DNA from: Beta vulgaris subsp. vulgaris
Lineage: Eukaryota > Streptophyta > Magnoliopsida > Caryophyllales > Amaranthaceae
Assembly: GCF_026745355.1 (NCBI RefSeq)
Contig: NC_079206.1
Location: 16,941,082-17,005,081, forward strand
Length of the DNA: 64,000 nt
Direction: 5' to 3'
The position numbers were made by a program, and so were the translations under genes. Under the pieces are notes generated by a model, which was not told the origin of the DNA, made no database searches, and saw only the letters and a list, made by a program, of their open reading frames with translations. Position 1 is the first letter of the stretch. Every line of letters starts with the position of its first letter. Shown piece by piece: positions 23,691 through 34,230 of the stretch.

Positions 23691-24521
23691 AGTCATTCAA
23701 AAGGGGAGAAAGAAGGAACGATGGAGGATATAATATAGGGGAAGAAGATATAATATCAAGTTTCTCAGAGAATGGCCATGAGACTCAAAAACAATAGGTG
23801 ATACCGATAAAGACTCATAAATCATCTCATGCTCAACTTGACTTTCCTCCAAAGAAGAAATTTCAACCATGGCTTTTTCCTCCTGCAAAACATCCATCAC
23901 ATTAGTCGTTCTTTCAATCTTTTCATCATCCCAATATCTCTCATTTATTATCCACCCCTCATTATCATCATAAATAAACGGATTGGGGCTATAATTCTGA
24001 GCAGATTGACATTCAAATTGGGAAGAGAGGTCAAACCCATCTACTAATGGTGGTGTCATATAAGTTTGGGGTAAAAAAGCAGATAAAGACATCTCCCACT
24101 CATAAGTATCCCTAGCCAACCACTCAATTAAATCCCAACAATAATCAGGCGATTGGAATAGAAATCCTCCATTACACATAGATTCTACCACCATCCTAGT
24201 TTCTTCATTTAACCCCTCATAAATCATTAGACACATATCCCACAGTTCAATTCCATGATTAGGACCAATAAAATCACCAAGTCTATGATAATACTTCCAA
24301 AACACTTCATTCTCATACTGAGAAAAAGAAAAAATTGCTCTAGAATTACTAACATGTTTATGGGGTTCACAGAACATATGAGGTAATTCAGGAGAACTCA
24401 TGCAAAAATTGGGAGGATTTTGATATGATGCATCAAAACTGTAAACATGAGAATTCCAAAAATTATTACAATGTTGCCTAGCAAAATAATTATCCCCATC
24501 ATCAAAATAGCATGACTCCAT
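23691..24521 (-). pseudogene. Second gag copy, 3'-truncated and frameshifted
   Basis: From the ATG at 24521 it is nearly identical to the gag at 10470-11510 for about 250 residues. Near 23774-23776 the bases GAAC of the first copy are reduced to GCC, a net 1-bp loss that shifts the frame. Coding sequence then stops at the CACTA junction (23691-23693). The last ~70 residues present in the first copy are missing. Confidence 0.85.
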
Positions 24522-24630
24522 GATACAAAAAAAATTAAAAAAAATAACTAAAAATATTCACAAAAAGGGGAAAAAAATATATACAATTTAGTCTCACCAA
24601 CAATAAAAACTAACTAAAACAAAACAATCT

Positions 24631-24647
24631 CCCCAGCAACGGCGCCA
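24631..24647 (-). promoter_or_regulatory. Second tRNA-Asp primer-binding site
   Basis: CCCCAGCAACGGCGCCA on the plus strand, one mismatch from the site at 11621-11637, and again 5 bp from an LTR (copy C). Confidence 0.8.
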
Positions 24648-24652
24648 AAATT

Positions 24653-26120
24653 TGATAGGCTTGTCGGGCACCTAACAAAAATAAATAACCTAACTAATCC
24701 TCCTAACTATGTAGTAGGGTAAGTCAGAGTCGATCCCACAGAGAGAAAGTTGTTCTATGATTAGTCCTTAAATAATGATAAGACTAAAGGACATTAATAT
24801 CAAGAATAATGGTGGAATTAAACTATACTAATCAATGTAAAAATAAAAGACTCTACAGTTAAGTATCCCCACTAGCACGAAATAATACAAAATAATTTCT
24901 ACCCCAAACTAATAAATTAAATGTTCACAAGGAAAAGCACACCCTATAAATTACCATAGACCTCTCCCGAGTATCTATGGCTTCTCTAACATGCAGTCAA
25001 GCCTACTCCCGTGGAATCATGCAAATTAAAGACATTAAACACGACACTTTAACTTCCTAACAATCCATTCTACCTACTCCCGTGGAGAACTTCATGTCCT
25101 TAATTGAAATACTCAAATCCGTCAAAATCGAACTCCCGTTGTGATCAAGACAATGGAATCATAACAATATTAGTTATCCCTAATCTAGTATTGTAATATG
25201 CACAATCAATTAAGCAAGAACAATTAACAATTAATATGAGAATTTAAAGAAACAATCATGAATTAAATCATACTAGGGTTCAACTTAACCATAGATCAAA
25301 GAAACTACTCTATCATGAAATAAATAATGAAATCTAAAACTATAAAAGAAAACATAATTAAAGAAATCAATGAAAGAAACTAATGGAACTCATGAATTAA
25401 TGGAAAATAATAATAACTAGGGTTTACACTAGAAACTAGAGAGAAAAAATTAAAGAAGAGAAAACTAAAACCTAAACCTAAGAAGAAATAACGTGAGAGG
25501 GAGGAGGAGAGAGAAAGAACGAAAAACTAGCTAAATAAATATTCCATAACCTAATATGACTTGGAAAGTAATTTACATGATAAGGAAAATCTTAAATAAA
25601 TCATTAATACGCGGATTAGTGATCCGCGCGTACGCGTGGCATATTCCAGCAGAATCAGTGCAATCTTCCGAAAGGCACAACTCCTTGACTAAAAGTCTCC
25701 TCGAGGCGTGCCACCTATCGTTGGAAAGCTCTTCAAGTCTAGTTTCCAAATATGCTGGAATTACTCGATTCTAAGAATCACATCAAAAGTTATGATCAGA
25801 AGAGTAGACATGACTCCTTTTCACATTTCTTCTAATGATTTTCCGCTTCGTTTTCGCTCAAATTCGTACTATAAAATATCTATGACGATCCTGATGCATT
25901 GTAGCTTCCTTCCAAGTGCTCATAATCCTCAAGCTTAATTAATCATACTCCAAATATGTCCTCAATGCCTGAAATTCATCAAAAACAAGAAAACATACCG
26001 AATAGGAGTAGAAAAATATAACTTAAGAATATAATGCATCAATGAACCTAAATATGAAACTAAATGCTCTAAAATGCACCCTAAATGCAACTAAAAACTA
26101 TATATAAATATGACTTATCA
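24653..26120 (-). repeat. LTR copy C (5' LTR in element orientation), 1468 bp
   Basis: Aligns end to end with LTR A, with a small number of substitutions visible (for example TTGTCGGGCACC for GTGTCGCGCACC at the start). It ends at 26120, next to the TTCAG direct repeat. Confidence 0.9.
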
Positions 26121-26885
26121 TTCAGTTTTGACATAGATGCTCCGGACGGATTATGTTGAATTGACTCTGAATAATTTGGGATTTTTATCATACTTTGTAT
26201 TTTGAGTAATCATTATTATCCTAGTTGAGAGTTTGTATATTTTAGAGACCATTTTAACGCTATTATTTTATTTGTGGACCCATGACCCATAACTTAAGTT
26301 CCGTTTTCACTGCTAATTATGAGTAATTAAGGTTATGGATTTTTGGGGCGTTACAATAACCTAATGGTGTTGGCATCACCTTCAAATTTCCCCTACAAGG
26401 GATTTCAACTTATTTTTGAAAATAAAGTTTACATGGAATAGGACAACGATATAAGAAGAATATTTAACAATTTTGTTCAAGATCATATGATTATATATAT
26501 CATAGGTTTATTTATAAAAAAGGATAATTGATTTGTATAACAAAGAACATGTTGTTAGTTAAATCCAAACACGTCATCAATATAATAATAACATCGACCT
26601 TTTATTTTTGGAATGTGTTCTTTGATTATATTTTGTATGTTATTTCAATTTTTTTTTCTTATTATCATTATATGTTCTTTTCATTACTGCCTAAATTCTT
26701 ATTATCAACGGACCTTATACATGAACAATATGTTCTTTTACCACGAACAATATGTTTTTAGTACCTAAGATAAGTGTTCTTTTATTTTTAATTAAGAAGT
26801 ATGCTATAAGTATTATTATTATTGAAAGTTGTGCATAGTAATAAAATAATATTAATAGCAATACTAGTAATGAATTACAAAGTAA

Positions 26886-27950
26886 CTAGAATTTTTTGCA
26901 CGCGATGCGTGCTTGAATTTTTTTTTTTCAAAACAGAAACTCGATTTTCTTCGGCATAAGAGTCACAATTTGAACATTAGACATACGAAGTATAAAGTTT
27001 TTAGTTGCAAAATTTGATTGGTTTAGTTTTGTCACTTAAGTCTCTCACCATTCTTTTTGTTTTTTTTTTACTTTTCAAAGTTAAACTCTAGGAACAAAAT
27101 AAAAATTCTATTGAATTTATTTATGATTTCTAATATTATAATTTTTTAGTTGATTTTTGAATTAAGTACAATACTTCATAAATTGTAAAGAAAGTGGACA
27201 CTTTAATTTCAAGTCAATTTTTTCATAGGTAGTAGTTTGTGAGTGATTGTTATAATTATATTTTTGGTATTTTTGTTTGAAGTCCCATTTGATTTGTAAT
27301 TTAGAATGGGAAGGGGGTAAAATAGTCTCTTCATTCGGGGACACCATAGCTCCCCCTTTCTCTGATATAATAGAGATATGTTGTACTTTAATTTTTGAAT
27401 GATATTTTACATAAATTTTCTTACCTTGATAATTAATCGCTATTATATAATAGAAAAAGATCGATGCAAATATATGTAAAATTTTTATTATATATAGGAA
27501 ACACTATAAAAAGTAAATAATTTTTTTCCTTGTCTAACTTCTAAATTCTGATTTCACTACAAATACACCTCTACTTTTTATCATGGCCCACCATAATTGT
27601 GAATGGTTTTTTAGAATAGTGATTTATAAGTAAATTTTAGTATGTATTGACGTTCTAGGTTATTAGTTTTAGTTTGTATGTTAATTTTAAGTTTTAATAA
27701 AGTTTCCTAATTATTTGAGTGATTTGCGTGGTTGTTTATAATGTGATTTTCTCAATTGTATGAGTGATTTGTAAAGTTTCTTCTTTTAAGTGATTTGTGG
27801 GTGAGTGTTGTAAATTAATTTTCGGTAGTTTTCTTTGAGTGCCGATTTTGATTTTGACAATCCTTTTGTAATTTAGAAAGGGAAGGGGGGGTAAAATAGG
27901 CATTTCAAAAGAGGACATCATTGCTCCCCCCTTCCCTTATATAATAGAGA
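26886..27950 (-). mobile_element. Non-autonomous Helitron with a duplicated 5' end
   Basis: On the minus strand the 3' end is a hairpin GCACGC-ATC-GCGTGC followed by AAAAAATTCTAG and a host T, the hallmark Helitron terminus. A 5' end TCTCTATTATATAAGGGAAG starts at 27950 after a host A, so insertion is between A and T. A second, similar 5' end starts at 27376, and the ~215 bp after each are alike. No Rep/helicase is present. Either two Helitrons are nested with one 3' end lost, or one has a duplicated head. Confidence 0.7.
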
Positions 27951-28263
27951 TAATATTAATAGTATAAGATATTTATAAAATATAATTTCATACCAGATCA
28001 AATAAGTTCAGATAAGTTTAGATCAGATCATATCAAAACAAACAAGATAAGATCAGATTAGTTTAGAAACAATAAATTTCGATCAAATCATATTACTAAA
28101 AATAAGCTAACTAAACATAGACTAAGTTTAAGTTGTACCACAATTAAGGATAAAACAAAGAACTTGTAGTTTATAATTTAAATGTGTTAATCCTCCCCTT
28201 ATCAATCGACTTTAGAATGGAATGCACAAAATTTGGGCCACGTAAGTGGTTTTTTCACTTCTC
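27951..28263. other. AT-rich DNA with GATCAG repeats, no gene
   Basis: Short irregular AGATCAG/AAGTTTAG phrases up to 28122, resembling subterminal sequence of the old element proposed at 4334-28122, then unremarkable sequence to the CACTA at 28264. Confidence 0.4.
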
Positions 28264-28559
28264 CACTAGTAGAATAATTGCTAATTGCTGCGGTGATGTT
28301 GCTGCGATTTTACCCATACGCAACAATATATCACATAAAAAAATAAAAAAAAGATATTGCCGCGGTTCCGGCCTAAACCGCAGCAATATGGTATCAACAA
28401 ATTTTTTTTTTGAAAGAAATTAAATTTTTGACTAGATATAATGCTGCGGTTTTTTATAAGAACCGCAACAATATATTAAAATATTATTAAAAATAATATT
28501 TTAATATATTGCTGCGGTTCTTTTAAAAAACCACAGCAATATCATTTTAAAAAATATAA

Positions 28560-29130
28560 AACCCATCCGTTAGGGTTTTTTCATCACTTTCCTTCTCTTA
28601 ACCTCACACACGCCTCTTCAGTGTTCTCTCTCTCCCCCCTCCCTCTCTACCCCCCTCCCTCTCTCTCCTCTCTCCTCTCACGCACGCAGTTATCTCTCAT
28701 CCTCTCTTCACCGGCCGTTCTTCATCTTCCGCTTCCGATCTATTTCTTTTGTTCACTGATTTCTGAGTGAAAGCAGCAGCCGGCGACACGAGGCGAACAA
28801 AGTCAAGCGGACGCAGCGACGCGACGAAAGCTACCAAGACAACTGGCGTTCGATCCAGTTTGCCGCCTCCGACGCGTGTTCGTTCTTCTCTAGTGCTCGT
28901 CGCCGCCTCCGACGAGTTTGCTTCTTCTCATTTTTTTTCTTTTCGTGTTTTAGATCTGGTCGGATTTTTTTCTGTAATTATATTTTCATGTAATTTTTTT
29001 TTCCAGATTTGTTTTTTTTCGTGTAATGTTTTTATAGTTCCTTTGTTTATTTATGTAATTATAGTTTCCTTCTTCTCCGACGAGTTCCTTTGTTTATAAT
29101 TTTTTCCAGATTTGTTTATTTCTGTTTGTT
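28560..29130 (+). other. Host-like 5' leader segment carried by the outer CACTA
   Basis: A CT-rich stretch (CTCTCTCCCCCCTCCCTCTC) typical of a plant 5' UTR leads into a short GC-rich open frame at 28767-29099 (begins MKAAAGDTRRTKSSGRS), then a T-rich intron-like tract. This looks like a captured promoter or first exon. No protein family is recognised. Confidence 0.4.
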
Positions 29131-30674
29131 TAACACTACTACAAAAAAGGGCAAAGATAACTGTTAAATAAGACTTTACATAACAGTTTTGAGGTGTTAT
29201 CCAAGTCAATGTAATGTAAAGTAAACATAACACCTGACGAAAGTGTTATGTTTGCCAGAGAAAACATAACAGTCATTTAAAATACATGTTATGCCACTAG
29301 ATAACACATTTTGTAAATAAGTGTTATGTTTGCTATTTATATGACAAATTGAAAGAAGGAAAATTTAACACTTATCTTGAATAGCTGTTATGTTTTCCTA
29401 TAATATATATAACATATATTACCTATAACTGTTATCTATGATATATTTTTTTAAATAATCAAATTATCATTTCATGCATATATTATTGGCCGTAGGCAGC
29501 ACGCAACATAACAATGTCGTACAGTACAATTCCTTTTTTTTTTTTACATTACAATACATGTATCCGTTGTATAATTAATACTCAACCCATAATATCTTAC
29601 AACCAATAAATTGAATTGATATTCCAAACTTCCAAAATTCTTTACATTAAAAATATTTCAGCTAATATTAATAAATCTAAACTTCTAAAAAAACTACTAT
29701 ATATACATATTAATATTAATCTAAATCATAAACAAGATCAAATCTATCCTATTGCCACATCCACATAATATCAATATCCAAATCCAAAAATATAATGTAT
29801 GTCCAAAAGTGGATGAAGGTTAAAAAAAATTAGGCGGAAAGTTCGAACTCATTCATCATTTGTGCTTCGCGTTGATCTCTGACATATGTAATTCACAACT
29901 CCCTGAGTTCATCAATTTTCTCATGAGAATAGGTTGGACCAATGCCTTGATAGTACTACAATAAAGATAATTACAAAATAAGTATTCACATATAAAAACT
30001 TGAAAAGTAATTAAACTTTATATTTAATCATGTACAAATTAATTTATCATAGTTGTAGCAAGATCATTCAGATATAAAATAATAATGAAGTATTTTCAAC
30101 TAATTTATCCAAACTACTCTTCATCTCTCTAAGATAATATAGATACAAATCTACAGTCTGAAAAATTCATAATCATATAAAAAATAAAAAAAGCTAAATT
30201 ATAAATAATGTTCAAGTACCTTATCTGGAATAACTAGTGTCTCAACTGTATCGTCTCAAGCATAGGCAAACTTTGTAACTCTTTTTAGAGTTATATCTTT
30301 AGAGTGTTACAAAGCTGGAGATGTTACAAAGCTGCCATCATAGGTGTGGTTTTTTCAGTCTTGTTTTCATTCGTGTAAGGAGTATCTTTTGAAGATTCCA
30401 GTGTCTGCTGATTATCCATCATAGAAGCTGGAGATGTTACAAAGCTACCATCTGTGGAAATCATGAAAAGTTCATCAATGAAGGTACAAAAAGAGTTACA
30501 AAGTTTGCCTATGATTTGTTAGAAATGAAGCTAAATGGAGCACAAAAAACAAGATATCAAGCAAAATGAACATATAAGCCGTAAAATTTCCAACCTAAAT
30601 CCCCAAGAAAACCAAACTTATATACCAGGGTAGATTCACATAAGTGTAGACAACAAAATAAACTGCATCAACAA

Positions 30675-31007
30675 CTTGAAAGATAAGGGAGGTTCATGAA
30701 ACAAAATATAAACAACAACATACATTTATTGATGTCATGAGACAAATGTGACACAAATAGGGCATAAAAGAACACCTACAGTGCATGAGAACCACATAAA
30801 CTGCATAAATTCAGTAAGTTGAAGAACAAGAGAGGTTAATTCATAAAACAAAAAAAAAACAGCAACACCATACATATATTGATGTCGTGAGACAAATGTG
30901 ACACAAATAGGACATAAAAGAACACCTATAATGCACGAAAAGCACCTAAACGACATAAATGATACAACTTGAAGGACCAGAGAGGTTCATGAAACAAAAA
31001 ACAACAC

Positions 31008-31055
<48 letters not shown>

Positions 31056-31195
31056 ATGTCATGGGACAAATGTGACACAAATAGGACATAAAAGAACACC
31101 TATAATGTAGGAGAAGCACGTAAGCTGCATAAATTCAGCAACTTGAAGGACAAGAGAGGTTCATGAAACAAAAAACAGTAACACCATACATAAAT
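30675..31195. repeat. ~145-bp tandem repeat, about four copies
   Basis: Units share GAGAGGTTCATGAAACAAAA and GACAAATGTGACACAAATAG, starting near 30675, 30820, 30966 and 31141. The third unit is longer because of a TA expansion. Confidence 0.85.
31011..31053. repeat. (TA)n microsatellite
   Basis: About 21 uninterrupted TA pairs inside the third unit of the 145-bp repeat. Confidence 0.95.
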
Positions 31196-31611
31196 TTGCA
31201 AATGTCTCGGATATTTCGGATAAATTTGCAAATTATCACTAAAATCACATAATTATCTAGGTAAATATTTCAGATATCATTATTCTAATGACATTTTTAA
31301 TGTACAGAACTACAGAAGTATAACAAAAGCCTACATTGTTTTTTGTACAATTAGGAGTTGCTCATAATGTGTTATTTTGCACATATTGGTAAAGTTTGCA
31401 TCATTTAGACAATTTTCCAATACAAATATATATAAGATTGAGCAATGAATATATATGTAATCATATCATCTTGCGGTGCCCAAAAATCAAGTTCCACTCA
31501 TTTCCATGCCTATAACCACGTGTAGCTCATCAAACAATGAATAAAAGCTAAGATAGAAGAAATTTATGTACTATGTATGAACAACAAAATTTTGGCAACT
31601 CAGATGCTCAC

Positions 31612-32115
31612 CATCTAAATCAAGTACCAAAGTAATGGGCTTCCTTTCTCGTGATTCCTTTGGCAATATAGTTGGTCGATTGCTAGGTATGAATTGTGAT
31701 AGGTCAGGCAAGTTTCTAATTAATGAGTGTGGGTCAAAATATTGTGCCTCATCTGAGTCATCACAAGATGAACGATCTGCTTTTTGTTCACCAGGACGTA
31801 TCTGATGAATAGCTAACAAGAAGCTTGAATTATCATAATCCATCCTTGCTTCCTCAGATGGTCGCGAATGGATTATTTCGCTCATTTCCAAAGAATCATC
31901 AAGGAAGGGCAAAGTCATGTGTCGTTCAGTACCATCAAAGAAGATGTTTGACTCTGCAGCATCATGTGCAGGTATTCTGAGTTTCTCAGCAATATCATCA
32001 CATATAAAAGTGCCATCAAACATAGAACCTGAAAGAACCATGTCTGAAATGTAGAAATCTGATATGGTGCAAGTTTGATAGTCAGATGAACTTTCACTAT
32101 TACCATCACTTTCAT
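31612..32115 (-). pseudogene. CTD small-phosphatase-like gene fragment (one large exon)
   Basis: The frame reads ADESDGNSESSSDYQTCTIS, then DFYISDMVLSGSMFDG, FDPHSLIRNLPDLSQF, PTILPKESRERKPITL and VLDLD, then a donor GTGAGC at 31611. Plant SCP1/CTDSPL2-like phosphatases (SSP4/SSP5 type) have this region just before the catalytic DLDETLVHS motif, with an intron at this point. The acceptor CAG lies at 32116-32118. Only the N-terminal regulatory part is present. The phosphatase core with the second catalytic Asp is absent. Such enzymes dephosphorylate the RNA polymerase II tail. Inside a CACTA without further exons it is a captured fragment. An upstream ATG at 32122 could start a short protein. 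Confidence 0.75.
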
Positions 32116-32220
32116 CTGCCATGATGAAAAAGGATTTGGATAAAAATACGCAAATATGCAAATGATTTAGAAAACTGCTTAACCTATGAGGGGATATATA
32201 ATGGTCAAATATATGATAAA

Positions 32221-33860
32221 CAAGGGGCTATCCAATATTCCCACCACCAGAAAAAGTTAACTTCTTTGTGCTTCCAAACCATATCAAAAACTGCCTCCTT
32301 CGTCCCCCCCCCCCCCCTCCCTGCCCCCCGGCCAAGGAAAAATCTGAGATATTAAATGGCCTTATACGAACAGCATAAAGAAGCCATATACAGGTACAAC
32401 ATGCAGGTCTTTCCATCCTACCAGTTTGTGCATCCTTCCTTTTTCAGATTTTTTTTCCTTTGAGTTATTTTTCCTTCTACCTATTTTAGTGTCTGTTTGC
32501 CAGGTACATGCTAATCTCAAGACAGCAGCATGAGCCAGCACTTCTTTATACTTTGGTATGGTATGCTGGCTGTTGAATATGTCACTTAATTAGATTTTAT
32601 AGATGCTTAACTATGGAGTAGGTTAAAAATTTCTGCAAAGTTGATTGAACTTGGGAATCTCTTTATACTTGGTATGGTATGCTGGCTGTACGTTGTATAT
32701 GTCATGTAATTAGCTCTTGTAGATGCTTAAGTATGAATTAGTTTGGATAAATTTCTGCAAAGTTGATTGAACCTGGGATCATTTCTTCATGATGCGATTA
32801 CAACATCAGTGAAAATTTGTTGTGGGGATAGTTGACAGGAAAGCTCTCTCATTTTACCCGAATTAAGCTGAATATATGTTATTAAATTACAATGCATATA
32901 ATGGCAAGCTGACAGTTTGTAGAACTGATGGTTATTGCAACTAGCTCTGTGCTAATAAAACTTTTGTCATTAATAGAAGAGATAACTGATTATTTAGGAA
33001 GGTTTTTTTGAAACTGAGAAGGAAGACTGTTCGCTATCAGACTTAATTCTATCCTGAGACTATAGGCCGTATACAGTGCGTTTCTGGGGTCTATAGTTCT
33101 TCGTGTGGAATTATTTTTTTCCTGATATGGAAGTTGTTGCTGTCAATTGTCCCTTCTCTCACCCATGGCAGATGTGCAGAGCAACCTTCTCTTTCAAATT
33201 ATTACACTTCTACGGCAATCGTATTACTAGCCATGTTCTTAGACACTACCAAACACGCATTGATTAGAATAACTTAAGTATTCTTGGGGGGGGGGGGTAC
33301 CTTTCTCCTGATGCTCAAGTACCTCAAGTTGCTCAAACATAATCTTCTTCAAAGGTTACAAGACCTTACATTTAATACTCTCTTCAAAATCAAGGGCTCC
33401 ACCTCGAGACAAGCAGGGCCAAGCTGTTGCTTGAAGGATTAGATTTTTTTTTTCTTATGTCTTCTTATTTGTTTTGATGTATCTTAATTATGCTCGTGAA
33501 ATATGGTTTGGTGTGACAACGATACTCTGAGTCCAATTAACATTGCCAACAATTAGGAATTCATAGTAGATATTGGACAAGTAATACAAATTCACAAAGA
33601 ATTCCTTACTAATACACAAGATATGAGATCACAAGCGACAGGTAGATGAACTGAACACCAAGGGAAAATGGAGAGCGACAAAGGCAGGGAAATGGTAGCT
33701 GAACTGAACACCAACTACTGAACTAGAGAACGGTTACATGATCCACATTGATTCTTGTGCTACGAAAGTGATGTAGAGAAACAACTACTGGTCTGAATGA
33801 AACAAGGCAAGTTTACTTCACAAGGTTTATTTTTTAAAAAAAAACACCTCATCTCGACCA
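32221..33860. other. Non-coding interior of the inner CACTA, intron-like
   Basis: C- and T-rich tracts, a C run near 32306-32318, a G run near 33285-33297, and a direct duplication of ~118 bp (about 32545-32660 and 32663-32780; shared phrase GGTATGGTATGCTGGCTGT). It may be intron from the captured phosphatase gene. No coding region found. Confidence 0.5.
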
Positions 33861-33869
33861 GACTATCCC

Positions 33870-34230
33870 ACATCTCGTAGTTTTATTCATGAATTTGAGC
33901 AAGTTCAAACATTATCCGTAGATGATAATGTTTCTAAGGAGGTAAGAATAGAACCAAAATCATCCACAATTTAAATTGATTTTGACGATGTTAAGGATGA
34001 AACTGAATATTGGGAGGATGGAATTGTTTGCTATCTCATTGGAGCGAATCCACTGTCTTTTGTAATGAAGGGTTTCATTCGACGATTTTGGGGAAAAGAT
34101 CGCAAAGATAAGGTTGCATCACTTGGGAAATGAATGTTTATTGTTCAATTGAAAACAATGGAGCAAAGAGATGCAATCATTATTGGTGGTTTTCATTTTT
34201 TTTGTAGTGGTAAAAGCTTGAAGTCCAGAC
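33870..34230 (+). pseudogene. LINE ORF1-type DUF4283 fragment
   Basis: The plus-strand frame reads IDFDDVKDETEYWEDGIVCY, LIGANPLSFVMKGFIRRFWG, then a stop and FIVQLKTMEQRDAIIIGG. This spacing (VCYLIGANP, FIRRFW, GG.HFF) is typical of the DUF4283 nucleic-acid-binding domain in plant L1-like ORF1 proteins. It has stops and is isolated from any reverse transcriptase, so it is a relic inside the CACTA. Confidence 0.7.

Larger units (their letters stand above)
12143..23693 (-). mobile_element. CACTA (En/Spm) transposon with TNP2 and Ulp1-type genes
   Basis: The left end is CACTAGTGGAAAAAAGAAG. The right end, on the opposite strand, is ACTAGAGGAAAAAAACAG, lacking the final base. Both ends carry arrays of GGGCTGCGC / GCGCAGCCC subterminal repeats. 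Inside, on the minus strand, lie a TNP2-type transposase (18972-22223) and a second En/Spm gene with a Ulp1-like domain (12955-17133), plus two tandem arrays and GC-skewed minisatellites. The element is about 11.55 kb. The right border is not a normal target duplication: it is fused to internal retrotransposon sequence at AGT. Both genes carry frameshifts, so the copy is probably non-autonomous now. Confidence 0.9.
6347..26120 (-). mobile_element. Gag-only LTR retrotransposon (TR-GAG type), tandem form, with a CACTA inside
   Basis: It starts TGATAGGC and ends GACTTATCA, and the 5-bp direct repeat TTCAG flanks it (6342-6346 and 26121-26125). Primer-binding sites matching the 3' end of plant tRNA-Asp show it reads on the minus strand. 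The order on the plus strand is LTR (6347-7815), internal region with gag (7816-11642), LTR fragment (11643-12140), CACTA (12143-23693), gag fragment (23691-24652) and LTR (24653-26120). One unit would be about 6.8 kb. No protease, integrase or reverse transcriptase was found, so it depended on a helper for movement. The terminal LTRs differ little by eye, so the insertion is fairly young. Three LTRs and two gag copies fit a tandem LTR-int-LTR-int-LTR element. Confidence 0.88.
4844..26355 (+). mobile_element. Solo LTR, Ty3/gypsy-like, split by a later insertion
   Basis: The left part (4844-6346) begins CGTAATACCTCGAA, probably a mutated TGTAAYACC start. The right part (26121-26355) ends GGGGCGTTACA. 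Such complementary ends are usual for chromovirus-type LTRs. A 5-bp direct repeat ATAAC flanks it (4839-4843 and 26356-26360). The joined length is about 1.74 kb with no internal region, hence a solo LTR. A TATA-like TATAAATA at 5188-5195 on the plus strand fits the orientation. The retrotransposon at 6347-26120 interrupts it. Confidence 0.7.
4334..28122. mobile_element. Possible old DNA transposon hosting the nested elements
   Basis: The left edge reads GCTATGTTCAGTTTACC. The right edge, read on the other strand, gives GTCTATGTTTAGTTAGC, and both are followed inward by GATCAG/TTTAG-rich subterminal sequence. Together they look like degenerate terminal inverted repeats, resembling the TTCAG-rich element at 39556-40695. 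No clear target duplication is visible, so this outermost layer is tentative. Confidence 0.3.

Noticed and set aside
6347..26120. Ordinary simple CACTA insertion into a single LTR element
   Set aside because: The two CACTA flanks overlap in element coordinates by about 1.45 kb and there is no 3-bp target repeat at the right border.
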